From: Streptomyces sp. CB01635
GTDB lineage: Bacteria; Actinomycetota; Actinomycetes; Streptomycetales; Streptomycetaceae
Direction of reading: 5' to 3'
DNA: 64,000 bases
Assembly (NCBI RefSeq): GCF_002803065.1
Contig: NZ_NNBL01000035.1
Span: 1 to 64,000, forward strand
Below the pieces are notes generated by a model. The model worked only from the letters and a program-made list of their open reading frames with translations, made no database searches and was not told where the DNA came from. Shown here one piece after another: positions 1-8,360 of the stretch. Positions within the stretch are counted from its first letter, which is position 1. Every line of letters begins with the position of its first letter. Made by a program: the position numbers and the translations under genes.

Positions 1-1
1 C

Positions 2-1291
2 GAGGCCGTCATCAAGCTGGAGCAGGAGCGGCTCGTCTACCAGGCGCGGCTGCGGTCCCGCGTCGGCCGCGCCTGGCGCCGCAAGGCTCCCGTCGAGTCC
101 CTGATGCCGCTGCGCCTGGCGCGCTACGGCGTCCCGCTCGCGCAGACCGCTCCGGAAGGGCTCGCGGCAGCGGGGATCGCACCGCGGTTGCTGCCGGCTG
201 GACCGCAGCAGACAACCCCGCAGCTGGAGTTGCCGATCGAAGCCGCAGAGGCTCCTGCGGCAGGGCCTTCGAGTCCGTGGTTCGCCCAACAGCTGCCGGC
301 GCAGCAAGTCGAGACGACAAATTCAATCGACTACTTCGGCGCCTATGAGGATTTCCTGGCCGAGTATCAGGTCGTGCCGACGGCAGCCCAGTTCGCCCAC
401 TTCCTCCGGGACGAGCATGGGGCCGCCCAGGACGACGGCAGTCCGCTGCCGGAGGAAGAGCTGACGCCGCTCCTGGCCGTCTACGCCGCCAGGCTCGAGG
501 CGAGCGTGGGCCACCAGGACACCGGCGACGCGGAAGAGCCGCAGGCTGAGGTACCGGTCTCGGAGGAGACGTGGGCGGCGTTCTACTGGGACGTGGCCCG
601 CGCCTACGTGGACGAGTTCGGCGCCTCACCTGACCGGGCAGCGTTCGCGCAGTACCTGCGAGAGCGCTACAACTTGGACACTCCTGAACCGCACCTGCTG
701 CCCGCCGAGGTCGCAGCAGAGCAGCTCCCCGTCCCCGGTGCCGCGGACATGAGTCCTCGCGAAGGGCTGGCGCGAGCCGAGACTCCGTCGGACGACTTGG
801 TGCCGGTTCCCTCGCAGCGGGACCGCGCGCAGATCGACGTAGCCCTCGACTCTTCCGCGACGGTTGACGACGGAGGGGAGGCGGGGGAGGAGCTCGCGCG
901 GCTCACGAATCCCGACCGGTACTACCTCGCCTACGAGCGTTACGTGGTCACCCGCGGCATGGAGCCCAAGGGCGGAGCAGCTTGGGAGGAAGTGTCGCAA
1001 CAGCTTGCTGTGTCCGGTGTCCTGGGCGACAAGGGACAGCCGGTCAGCCTCAGCACCTTGCGCCGGTACGCACTGGAGCAGCGCATCTACCGCCGGTGGG
1101 TCGACGAATACGAGCGCCTGGGTGAGCCGCCGACATACGAGGCGCTGCTGAATCGGCTCGCCCACGACAAGGTCAAGGCGGGCAACCGGCAGCTGACCCT
1201 CGACGATCTGCAGCGCGGCGAGCATCTCGCCTCCGGGTTCGAGCGCCGCTACGACGCACTGCGCACCCATGACAGCACTGCGCACCTGTAG
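2..1291 (+). CDS. C-terminal part of a plasmid/ICE-type protein with repeated helical motifs (partial)
   Basis: The frame is open from base 2 (beginning EAVIKLEQERLVYQ), so the true start lies outside the window; an internal ATG occurs at 104. The product is hydrophilic, with no transmembrane segment in the visible part. A segment of about 35 residues recurs at least twice, of the form Y-x-A-Y-x-x-F/Y-x-x-E-Y/F-x-x-x-P-x-x-x-x-F-A-x-x-L-R-x-x-H/Y. It is seen near FLAEYQVVPTAAQFAHFLRD, and again near AYVDEFGASPDRAAFAQYLR. A weaker third copy lies around YYLAYERYVVTRGM. The first visible residues resemble the region after the membrane domain of DUF2637-type plasmid proteins, but this is memory-based and unproven. 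The repeat cluster immediately downstream suggests a replication, partition or transfer protein acting on those sites. Confidence 0.55.
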   Translation, partial: EAVIKLEQERLVYQARLRSRVGRAWRRKAPVESLMPLRLARYGVPLAQTAPEGLAAAGIAPRLLPAGPQQTTPQLELPIEAAEAPAAGPSSPWFAQQLPAQQVETTNSIDYFGAYEDFLAEYQVVPTAAQFAHFLRDEHGAAQDDGSPLPEEELTPLLAVYAARLEASVGHQDTGDAEEPQAEVPVSEETWAAFYWDVARAYVDEFGASPDRAAFAQYLRERYNLDTPEPHLLPAEVAAEQLPVPGAADMSPREGLARAETPSDDLVPVPSQRDRAQIDVALDSSATVDDGGEAGEELARLTNPDRYYLAYERYVVTRGMEPKGGAAWEEVSQQLAVSGVLGDKGQPVSLSTLRRYALEQRIYRRWVDEYERLGEPPTYEALLNRLAHDKVKAGNRQLTLDDLQRGEHLASGFERRYDALRTHDSTAHL

Positions 1292-1564
1292 CCGTACCTG
1301 CTGCGCAACACAGGGGGAGTTGCGCACTCCATCTGCGGAGTAGGCGGGGGCTGCAGGCGAGGCGTTGCGCAGTTCCAATAAGTTGCGCAGTGCCCTGACC
1401 TGTACTTTCTCACTGCTCAACTTGTCAACGCGATGCCATCGGTAATGACTGCGCAACGAGGGACCGGCCACTGTGCAACTCGGAGGCCTGATGCACTTGG
1501 CAGTGCAGCGAACCGGCTCCGGCCGGAGCGCACTGCGCACTACGTTGATCAGATACTGCGCAGC
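1277..1564. repeat. Cluster of nine ACTGCGCAAC-like motifs (iteron or operator array)
   Basis: Nine copies of a 10-bp motif with consensus ACTGCGCAAC occur within about 290 bp, in both orientations. Plus-orientation copies lie at 1277-1286 (overlapping the end of the upstream gene), about 1300-1309, 1448-1457, 1470-1479 (ACTGTGCAAC), 1532-1541 and 1555-1564. Minus-orientation copies lie at 1318-1328, 1364-1374 and 1381-1391. Spacing is irregular. The core TGCGCA is palindromic. Such clusters usually bind a replication initiator, a partition protein, a KorA-type repressor or a transposase. Which applies cannot be told from sequence. Confidence 0.6.
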
Positions 1565-1907
1565 GGACGATCCCAGGGTTTGCTGCATCCCGACGGGAGG
1601 GCACTTGTTAACTTGCAGCTGGATGCCCGTCGAAGTTGCATTTGGATGTCCCACCGCGATGTCGCCTGAGCTGCTGCTTAGTTGTTCGGCGGCGAGCAGG
1701 TTGTTAAGAGCGCGAGGGACACTCCGTGCAAAAGTCCAGGTCAATTCACTGCAAGCCTAAGTAGACCTCCTTCGGATGCGCGGGTGTCTGTCGCACAGGC
1801 GGCTGAACGTCGCGTGGCCGGGCCTAGCGAGTGCGGAGCCCGTCACCTGTGACAGGCCACCAATGCCAAGAAGGTTGCTATCCGGTTGTGGCCTACAACA
1901 GCGATGA
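1565..1907. other. Intergenic stretch without a convincing gene
   Basis: Between the repeat cluster and CRISPR array 1 no ORF shows coding character or family similarity. The stretch is slightly richer in A+T than its surroundings, with three TTGTTAA/TTGTCAA-type hexamers around 1424, 1608 and 1700. No clear terminator was found. Confidence 0.4.
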
Positions 1908-2318
1908 ATAACCCTCACGTCCGTGGGACGTCCATCTGTCGCGCACCCTCGAACTTCCGAAGATCGAGCGACCCCCGTGTGAGGGGGGCGACCCCCACGT
2001 GCGTGGGGCGGACTGCGCCAGCCTGGACGACGACGTGGCCTGGCAGGGGCGACCCCCACGTGAGTGGGGCGGACCCTGACGGGCCGCTGACCGACACGAT
2101 CGGAGACGGGCGACCCCCACGTGCGTGGGGCGGACTCTGCGCGGCGCGCCGCCGCGTTGCTGATGGCCGGGTGACCCCCACGTGCGTGGGGCGGACGGGC
2201 CGGTAGGAGGCGTGGACGTCTGCCACGGCGGGTGACCCCCACGTGCGTGGGGCGGACGTGTTGGCGCATTCGATCCGGATCGGAGAGATGGAGCGACCCC
2301 CACGTGTGTGGGGCGGAC
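1908..2318 (-). CRISPR. CRISPR array 1, type I-E, six good repeats plus degenerate trailer repeats
   Basis: Intact 29-bp repeats lie at 1985-2013, 2046-2074, 2107-2135, 2168-2196, 2229-2257 and 2290-2318, with exactly 61-bp periodicity and five 32-nt spacers. The repeat core on the plus strand is CCCCACGTGCGTGGGG, a 6-bp stem with a 4-nt loop, followed by CGGAC and preceded by SGGGYGAC. Read on the minus strand this gives a 5-nt flank, a 16-nt hairpin and an 8-nt tail. That is the E. coli I-E architecture, in which the last 8 nt become the crRNA 5' handle, so transcription is probably from the minus strand with the leader on the right. Two decayed copies at about 1908-1936 and 1968-1991 mark the trailer end; the second abuts the first intact repeat with no spacer. 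Confidence 0.95.
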
Positions 2319-2396
2319 GCGGAGGGGGGTGCCCCTATGTCTTTGGTCAAGGGAAACGGGGGTGCGTTGAGTCGGTAAGCCGGGCAGCATGGCGGG
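2319..2396 (-). promoter_or_regulatory. Probable leader of CRISPR array 1
   Basis: This lies immediately right of the last repeat, upstream in the inferred minus-strand direction. It is locally richer in A+T. On the minus strand it contains a TTGACC box followed by AAAGACATA, which could serve as a promoter. The segment CCCCTATGTCTTTGGTCA resembles CCCTGTGCGCTTCTTTGTGCA right of array 2, consistent with related leaders. The assignment rests on position and weak similarity only. Confidence 0.35.
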
Positions 2397-2882
2397 GTGG
2401 CTGATCTGCTGTGGGATGACGTGAATTCCTTCTTCGACCCGGACTTGATGGGGTCGCTGCCGGACGTGCGTGTCCCGAATGCCTCGGTGGAGGACTGGCA
2501 GGCGGCCCTCGATCTTGTCGCGGAGAAGGGCTGGAAGTGCCAATACTCCGAGGGAGAGACAGTGCTTCCGGTGCCCCGGGCGGAGGCCGCGTTGTCCCGC
2601 CCGGCGGATGCCGAGTGCCCGGACCTGCGGGTGTGGCCGACTGCCGACGTGTTGGCGATCTTCCGATTCCGTGCCGACGATGAAGTCGACTTCGACGTCG
2701 ACCTGCGGGAGTTGCAGGGCCAGGATCGACTTGATGTGTTCTGCGGCTTCCTTCGGGAGATCGGGCGGCGGCTGGGCAAGCCCGTGCTGATGGACCCGGA
2801 AGGCGATTATGGCCATCCGCTGCTCGGCTTCGATGTCGAGGCCGATCGAGTCGTTCTCCTCGCAGACCCGCAGGTCAGGTGA
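2397..2882 (+). CDS. Hypothetical protein, 161 aa
   Basis: This ORF uses GTG 2397 with a GGCGGG sequence just upstream, and codon use is typical of Streptomyces. The product is acidic, starting MADLLWDDVNSFFDPD and containing a VEDWQAALDLV segment, and it ends next to the IS110 recombinase stop on the other strand. It has no signal peptide, membrane helix or known catalytic motif. It lies between the two CRISPR arrays but shows no link to CRISPR function. The IS110 element begins within a few bases of its stop codon, so the extreme C-terminus could have been altered by the insertion. Confidence 0.65.
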   Translation: MADLLWDDVNSFFDPDLMGSLPDVRVPNASVEDWQAALDLVAEKGWKCQYSEGETVLPVPRAEAALSRPADAECPDLRVWPTADVLAIFRFRADDEVDFDVDLRELQGQDRLDVFCGFLREIGRRLGKPVLMDPEGDYGHPLLGFDVEADRVVLLADPQVR

Positions 2883-4080
2883 CTGAGGCCGACGGCTGCG
2901 GTTCGTAGAAGGTCCCGTCGCGGAGCATGGCGAAGAGGACGTCGGCCCGGCGCCTGGCGAGGCAGAGCAGGGCCTGGGTGTGGTGCTTGCCTTGGGCGAT
3001 CTTCCTGTCGTAGTAGGTGCGCGATGCCGGGTCGGCCAGGGCGGCGAACGCGGAGAGGAAGAAAGCCCGTTTGAGCTGCTTGTTTCCCCTCCGGGAGGGC
3101 TGTTCACCGCGGATCGACGACCCGGAACTGCGGGTCGCCGGGGCGAGTCCGGCGTAGGCGGCGAGGTGGCCGGCGGTCGGGAAGGTGCTGCCGTCGCCGA
3201 CCTCGATCAGGATCCTGGCTCCGGTCCTGACGCCGATTCCCGGCATGGACGTCAGGACCTTCGAAAGAGGGTGTGCCTCCAGGAGTTCCTCGATCCGCCC
3301 GGCTAGCAGCTTGCGCTGGTCAAGCACGGCTGTGAGCGAGGTGGCGAGGCTCGGGACGATCAGCGCGGCTGCTTCGGTGCCCGGGACGGTGACGGTCTGC
3401 TCGTCCAGGGCGGTGAAGATCTCCTCGACCAGCCGCTCGGCCATCCTCGGTGCCTTCGGCCGCAGCAGGGTGACCAGGCGCCGACGGCCGGCCTTGCGGA
3501 TCTGGGCCGGTGACCCGAACCGTTCCAGCAGGGCCAGGACGGCCGGGTGTTGCAACCGCGGCCCCAGCACCCGCTCCAGCGAGGGATGGATCTGAGTCAG
3601 CAGGCCGTGAAGCCGGTTCGCGACCCTGGTCGCTTCCCCTGCGAGGTCGTCGTCGAAGCCGACGATCATCTCCAGCTCGGCGATCGTCTCGTCCTCGCCG
3701 TCGATCGCCCGCAGCGTGTGAGGCATCGCGCGGGCCGCGTCGGCGATGATGAATGCGTCCCTTGCGTCGGTCTTGGCCTCGCCCGGATAGAGGTCGGCGA
3801 TCCGCCGCATCGTCAGGCCGGGCAGGTAGGCGACCGGGCAGCCCATGTCGCGGGCGACGGCCAGCGGCAGGGCGCCGATCGAGGCCGGCTGGTCGACCAC
3901 GACCAGCACGGTTCCGTGCTTGGCCTGGAGTTTGGCGAACAGTTCGCGGAGCTTGGGCTCGGTGTTGGGCAGCCGCTTGTCGAAGGCCTTCTTTCCGGCT
4001 GGGGTGATGGCGGTGGCGTGGTGTTCGCCCTTGCCGACGTCCAGGCCGAGGAAGACGTCGATGTCGCCGGTGTCGATCAC
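2875..4080 (-). CDS. IS110-family transposase/recombinase (DEDD + Tnp20)
   Basis: The 401-aa product has both IS110 domains. The N-terminal RuvC-like DEDD domain shows FLGLDVGKGEHHATAI, VVVDQPASIG and EAKTDARDAFIIADAARA. The C-terminal Transposase_20 domain shows SMPGIGVRTGARILIEVGD, the catalytic-serine segment SSGSSIRGEQPSRRGNKQLK and HLAAYAGLAP. Length is normal and no frameshift is seen, so it is probably active. Start ATG is at 4080. IS110 enzymes recombine target and donor DNA with a bridge RNA; in the IS110 group that RNA lies upstream of the recombinase, here 4081 onward. The element sits between the two CRISPR arrays. Confidence 0.92.
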   Translation of the reverse strand: MIDTGDIDVFLGLDVGKGEHHATAITPAGKKAFDKRLPNTEPKLRELFAKLQAKHGTVLVVVDQPASIGALPLAVARDMGCPVAYLPGLTMRRIADLYPGEAKTDARDAFIIADAARAMPHTLRAIDGEDETIAELEMIVGFDDDLAGEATRVANRLHGLLTQIHPSLERVLGPRLQHPAVLALLERFGSPAQIRKAGRRRLVTLLRPKAPRMAERLVEEIFTALDEQTVTVPGTEAAALIVPSLATSLTAVLDQRKLLAGRIEELLEAHPLSKVLTSMPGIGVRTGARILIEVGDGSTFPTAGHLAAYAGLAPATRSSGSSIRGEQPSRRGNKQLKRAFFLSAFAALADPASRTYYDRKIAQGKHHTQALLCLARRRADVLFAMLRDGTFYEPQPSASVT

Positions 4081-4320
4081 GTGCAGGCCCCTCCATCACG
4101 CTTTCGTCCGGCCTGCCACGGCACCGAGCTGCCACATCCACGTTACGGAGAGCTCTTCCAGCCTGGGTGAAGCCGGTGCTCAAGCCCCTCATCAGCGGTC
4201 CGTCGATGCCTCCGGGCCCGGTGACACCACCCCCCGGATCATCAACAACAGGAGGGGGAAGTCATGCCGGACCCGAAGGCCGGAGGCCCCATTGCGGAGC
4301 CACGAAAAAGGTAACGGAGG
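4081..4320 (-). ncRNA. Candidate IS110 bridge-RNA region
   Basis: This is the 240-bp non-coding stretch directly upstream of an intact IS110 recombinase and before CRISPR array 2. In characterised IS110-group elements this position encodes the bridge RNA, with target- and donor-binding loops. Short GC-rich complementary segments are visible (for example GGCCGGAGGCCC near 4280), but I could not fold the region or identify the guide loops. Confidence 0.3.
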
Positions 4321-4337
4321 GGGTTGGTGTTCTCCTG

Positions 4338-4639
4338 TGGGCGACCCCCACGTGCGTGGGGCGGACTGCGCCAGCCTGGACGACGACGTCGCCTGGCAGG
4401 GGCGACCCCCACGTGCGTGGGGCGGACGACCAGGCGGTCGAGGAAAGCGCTCAACAGCTGGGGCGACCCCCACGTGCGTGGGGCGGACAGGTCGCGCTCC
4501 GCTGCCGACTCGGGCGACGGGGTGATCCCCACGTGCGTGGGGCGGACCCTTCGTGAGCTGGTCGGTCCCTGTGCGCTTCTTTGTGCAGTTACCCAAATTG
4601 GGCTTGATCAATGCGATCCCCCATGCGTGTGGGGCGAAT
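4338..4639 (-). CRISPR. CRISPR array 2, type I-E, four repeats plus one degenerate repeat
   Basis: Repeats at 4338-4366, 4399-4427, 4460-4488 and 4519-4547 have the same 29-bp architecture as array 1, with spacers of 32, 32 and 30 nt. A degenerate copy at 4611-4639 (core CCCCATGCGTGTGGGG, tail CGAAT) follows after a 63-nt gap. The first spacer (4367-4398) equals the first spacer of array 1 (2014-2045) except for one base (C at 4390 versus G at 2037). Inferred transcription is from the minus strand, toward the shared trailer-end spacer. Confidence 0.92.
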
Positions 4640-5013
4640 TGCATCGCCGGTCGGTGTAGAGCCGCATGACCCCGCGAGAGGCCCAGCACGTGCTAGACGT
4701 AGAGCCGTGACCTGGCTGCCTCACGTGACGTGCAGTTGGTGCCCTGTGGGCTGGAAGTTGAACGGGGCGGACTAAATCTGCTCTTTGAAGAGCGCGTGAA
4801 GCCCCCGCACTGTGGTGTGGCGTGTATAGGTCGGCGCCCCGGGCCTGGAATGCTTTCGACGCTACCCATTCTGGGTCCTGCCGACACCCGGCGACGAGAA
4901 GTGCCCCGCTTCAAGTGAACTCTCCATGCGCGGCTGCGCATGGCTGCTGACGCCTGCGACGGTATGACCGGTCAGCGGCTGCCGACCGCATCGCAAAAGG
5001 GAGGGGCAGCCTG
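4640..5013. promoter_or_regulatory. Intergenic region upstream of cas3
   Basis: No coding sequence is supported here. This stretch must carry the promoter of the plus-strand cas operon and perhaps the array-2 leader on the minus strand. The motif AGTGAACTCTCC lies at 4914-4925, about 90 bp before cas3, followed by the small dyad TGCGCGGCTGCGCA. The same 12-mer recurs at 15964-15975 just past tniB. A stretch at 4764-4772 matches the nine-base repeat end GGGGCGGAC without the rest of a repeat. A strong Shine-Dalgarno-like GGGAGGGG lies at 5000-5007. Confidence 0.5.
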
Positions 5014-7890
5014 GTGGGGGTTGTTGAGGACAGCCGGTCTGGGGGGCTGCCGCTGTGTCTCTGGGGCAAGTTCAGCGCCACGCTACAGCTGGGCTATCCG
5101 GTTCTCTTCCACATGCTCGATGTGGCAGCCCTGGCAGGAGAGTTGTGGGATCGCTTCCTCACGCGCCAGCAGAGGAGCTTGATTGCTGAGGGGCTTGGCC
5201 TGACAACGGCTCAGGCGCGCACGGTGGTGATGTTCTGGGCAGGCTGTCATGACCTGGGCAAGGTGAGCCGGTTCCAGGAATGCGAGCCCGTCGGCTGGGC
5301 GCGGGTGAGTGAGGAACTGCGCGCGGACACTGGCCGGTGGCGCCTGATGCGGCACGAGCGCGCGTCGATGCACGCGATGGTTGTGATTCTCGCCCAGTTC
5401 GGCTACCCCTGCACCGGCAATGCCAGCCCTGCGGTGCGGGCCGCTCAGATCCTGGGCGGCCACCACGGCTGGTTCCACCAGGTGGACGTGCACGGGGCGG
5501 CAAGCCCGGCACGAGTGGCCGCCGAACTCGGGGGAGCCCTGTGGCAGGACGTCCGCTTCCGGTACGCGGCGCAGATCAGGCACCTGACCGGAGCGTCAGC
5601 CGTGCCGACGAGGGTGTCGGTGCCGGCCGGTGTGCTGATCGCCGGATTGGTGATGGTGGCGGACCAGTTGGCGAGTCAGCCGCACGCGTGGATGGGGCGG
5701 GCTTTGGCGCCGAAATTCGGCGCGGCGGAGCACTACGCCTGCGCCGTCCGTCCCAGCCTTTCCTCGACGGGGCGGTCCTGGGCGGACCGCGTCACTTCCG
5801 CCTCCGGACTGGAACGCGTTGACCTTCCGGACGCCGAATTCAGCACGGTGCATGCGCCGTTGACGCATCCGAACGCACTGCAGCAGTCGGTCATGCAGGC
5901 GCTGGAGGACGCGGTTGCCCGGCACGGGACTGGGATCCTGATTGTCACGGACCGGACCGGTGCGGGCAAGACTGTGGTCGCGCTGGAGGCCCAGAGAATC
6001 TTTACCGCGCACCTGGGTACGCGCGGCGTGGCGATCCTGCAGCCGTCTACCGCGATCGCGGACGCCATGTACGACACGCTCACTGCGTATGTGGCCGCGC
6101 ACCAGCCTGTCCGCGCGCCGACCACCCTCGTGCACAGCTGGTTGAATGCGGCCTACAGCAACAACGCGCTGACCCGCGGCAGCCAGATCACCCTCGATGA
6201 GTACTTCACCGACACCCCCGATCCCAACGGCCGGCCCGCCCACAGGGTGACCGTGCCCGACGGCTTTCTGCGGGGTTCTGACCGGGCGCTGCTCGCCCAG
6301 TTCACCGTCGCCACCCTCGACCAGGCTCTGATGGGGGTGCTGCCCACCCGGCGCAATGCACTGAGGCTCCTAGGCCTGTCCGGGCGGACCGTCGTGCTGG
6401 ACGAAGCCCACGCCTACAGCTCTTACACCCTGCGCCTGACCGAACGGCTGCTGCACTGGCTGGGCGCGCTCGGCTGCCCCGTCGTGCTGCTGTCCGCAAC
6501 CCTGCCCGCCGCCGCGGCCGCAGCTCTCACCCGCGCCTACCTGGCCGGAGCCGGACACCCCAGCACCGCTCTTACGGAACGCGACCTCACTCCCGCCTAC
6601 CCCGGCTGGCTGTTCGCCGCTGGCCGCGACGCCACCGTGGTGCGCATCGACGAAGCCACCCGGATCCGGCATGCCAAGGACCAGCGCTCGACCCCGACCG
6701 TTTCCCTGGCAGACGTCGAGCACCGGCCACTGGCCGACGCCGCCCGCCCCGTCCACCGCGGCGAACGCCTCGCCCTCATCCTGAGCGAAGCCGGTCGCGT
6801 TGCCGAAGAACAAGGCTGCGTGAGCATTCACACCGACACCGTCACCGACGCCCAGGACACCTACCGCTACCTGCAGCGCGAACTGGCAGGAACCGGCATG
6901 CGCCCTGGCACCGACCTGGTCCTGCTGCATGCCCGCATCGCCGGACACCGGCGCGAGCCGCTCCTGCGGACCCTGCGAGAAGGCCTGGGGCCAAGGGGCC
7001 ACGCGCGGCCAAAGAGGCTGATCGTGGTGACCACCAGCCTGCTGGAAATGAGCCTGAACGTCGACCTCGACCACGTGATCAGCGACTTGGCCGCCCTGCA
7101 CCGCCTGATGCATCGCCTGGGCCGCCTGTGGCGTTTCGAGCAGAGCTGGCTCAACCGGAGCGACCGACCACAGCGGCCCGCCTGGATCCAAGAACGCGGC
7201 CCGCACATGACCGTGCTGCACCCCGCCCACGCCGGCCGCACCACCCTGCCCGACCACCGGGCCCCGGGCGACTCGGACTTTCTGCTGCACCGCACAGCCG
7301 AACTTCTGCGCAGCAAGCGCACCGTGACCCTGCCCGACGACGTGCCCGCTCTGATCGAACAGCTCCACTGCCCCGGCGAGGAAACCGGGCAGGCCGAGAC
7401 ACTCACGGCCCTGCACGACGCCCACCAGGCCACAACTCGCAACGATGTCTGGCTCGCCGACACTCAGAGCGTGCCGCCGCCCAACCGCGTCGGGTCACTG
7501 TCTGACCTGCATCGCCGACCCGCACTGCCTGGGCAGGCACCCACCCGCGACGGTGACCGTGCCAAGCGCCTGCTGCCCTGCCACCGCCACCCCGGGGGAC
7601 GCCTGACCCTGGACATTCACGGCCAACTCGACCTGCCGCAAGGCCCGCGCCTGAAGGCGGACGAGATCCGCCGCCTGCTCAACCACGTCGTCTCCGTCCC
7701 CCCGGCATGGGTGAGCGGCCCACCCGGCCAGGAAACCCCCCAACCCCCCACGGCATGGGCCGAGCATCCCCTCCTCGCCGACCTGACGCTGCTCGTCGAC
7801 GATCCACGCCGACCCGGCCCCAGCACGTTCGGCATCCACGGCCTGTACATGGACCACGAACTCGGCCTCGTCCACACCGAAGACGGCTAA
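5014..7890 (+). CDS. cas3: Cas3, HD nuclease-helicase of type I-E CRISPR-Cas
   Basis: The 958-aa product starts at GTG 5014 after GGGAGGGG. The N-terminal HD nuclease carries H33, H79-D80 with K83 (CHDLGK), H114, H150-H151 (GGHHG) and D217, a complete metal-site set. The helicase has Walker A TDRTGAGKT (312-320), DEAH (463-466), SAT (494-496) and a late region EMSLNVDLDHVISDLA followed by HRLGRLWR. The last motif deviates from the usual QRxGRxxR, with H replacing Q. In type I-E, Cas3 is recruited by Cas8e and degrades the non-target strand. Here it heads the operon, separated from cas8e by about 470 bp. CRISPR-associated transposons normally lack Cas3, so its presence beside tniA-tniB is notable. 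Confidence 0.95.
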   Translation: MGVVEDSRSGGLPLCLWGKFSATLQLGYPVLFHMLDVAALAGELWDRFLTRQQRSLIAEGLGLTTAQARTVVMFWAGCHDLGKVSRFQECEPVGWARVSEELRADTGRWRLMRHERASMHAMVVILAQFGYPCTGNASPAVRAAQILGGHHGWFHQVDVHGAASPARVAAELGGALWQDVRFRYAAQIRHLTGASAVPTRVSVPAGVLIAGLVMVADQLASQPHAWMGRALAPKFGAAEHYACAVRPSLSSTGRSWADRVTSASGLERVDLPDAEFSTVHAPLTHPNALQQSVMQALEDAVARHGTGILIVTDRTGAGKTVVALEAQRIFTAHLGTRGVAILQPSTAIADAMYDTLTAYVAAHQPVRAPTTLVHSWLNAAYSNNALTRGSQITLDEYFTDTPDPNGRPAHRVTVPDGFLRGSDRALLAQFTVATLDQALMGVLPTRRNALRLLGLSGRTVVLDEAHAYSSYTLRLTERLLHWLGALGCPVVLLSATLPAAAAAALTRAYLAGAGHPSTALTERDLTPAYPGWLFAAGRDATVVRIDEATRIRHAKDQRSTPTVSLADVEHRPLADAARPVHRGERLALILSEAGRVAEEQGCVSIHTDTVTDAQDTYRYLQRELAGTGMRPGTDLVLLHARIAGHRREPLLRTLREGLGPRGHARPKRLIVVTTSLLEMSLNVDLDHVISDLAALHRLMHRLGRLWRFEQSWLNRSDRPQRPAWIQERGPHMTVLHPAHAGRTTLPDHRAPGDSDFLLHRTAELLRSKRTVTLPDDVPALIEQLHCPGEETGQAETLTALHDAHQATTRNDVWLADTQSVPPPNRVGSLSDLHRRPALPGQAPTRDGDRAKRLLPCHRHPGGRLTLDIHGQLDLPQGPRLKADEIRRLLNHVVSVPPAWVSGPPGQETPQPPTAWAEHPLLADLTLLVDDPRRPGPSTFGIHGLYMDHELGLVHTEDG

Positions 7891-8360
7891 CCGCATTCCC
7901 GCACCCCCGGTGCCCGGCCCTCAAGTCGCCGAGGCGCCGGGCATCCCACCGCTGGGGCAGGCGAGTTGGGCCGCTTTGGTCCAGCCCGCCAGGGGTGGTG
8001 CGGTACGACGCCCCAACCAGCATCGCCTCTCGCGCCGACCGCACCTTGCGGCACCCTGCGCTGCCTTGCGGGCCGACATCGCACGGTCCGCCGCATACCC
8101 CCGAAGCCCTCGGCGTACACGGCGCAGAACGACAACTCGAGGTGCGCCCAGCGGACAAGCGCTACCGCGCCGACATGTGCACCCCCACAGGTTCGTACGA
8201 CTAATGAGCAGGGAGTGTCCCGCCACCAGACCACCGTGCTGTCCTGGCCCTGCGCACCCATTTCCACCGAAACCCCTGCGCCGCGCACCGGGCCGCCGCG
8301 CGCCTGCACCGCGGCAGGACAACGGGCGGGACGGCACAGGCGGCAGACCAAGGAGATCTG
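7891..8360. other. 470-bp gap between cas3 and cas8e
   Basis: This is an unusually long gap within an otherwise overlapping operon. ORFs crossing it are out-of-frame and carry no recognisable domain. It could hold a second promoter for the Cascade genes. No CRISPR repeat or clear hairpin was found. It ends with the Shine-Dalgarno sequence AAGGAG at 8350-8355. Confidence 0.4.

Larger units (their letters stand above)
2875..4330 (-). mobile_element. IS110-family insertion sequence between the CRISPR arrays (right end approximate)
   Basis: The element contains one complete IS110 recombinase plus about 250 bp of non-coding DNA 5' of it. The left boundary is close to the stop codons of both the recombinase and the neighbouring plus-strand ORF. 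The right boundary should fall before the first repeat of array 2 at 4338. IS110 elements lack long terminal inverted repeats, so the ends cannot be fixed from this sequence alone. Confidence 0.7.

Noticed and set aside
1886..2320. ORFs encoding repeated PHVRGAD/PTCVGRT peptides across both arrays
   Set aside because: They are translations of the CRISPR repeat, with 61-bp periodicity that does not keep one frame; no gene.
4764..4772. GGGGCGGAC as an additional CRISPR repeat
   Set aside because: Only the last nine bases of the repeat match; no hairpin core and no 61-bp spacing from the previous copies.
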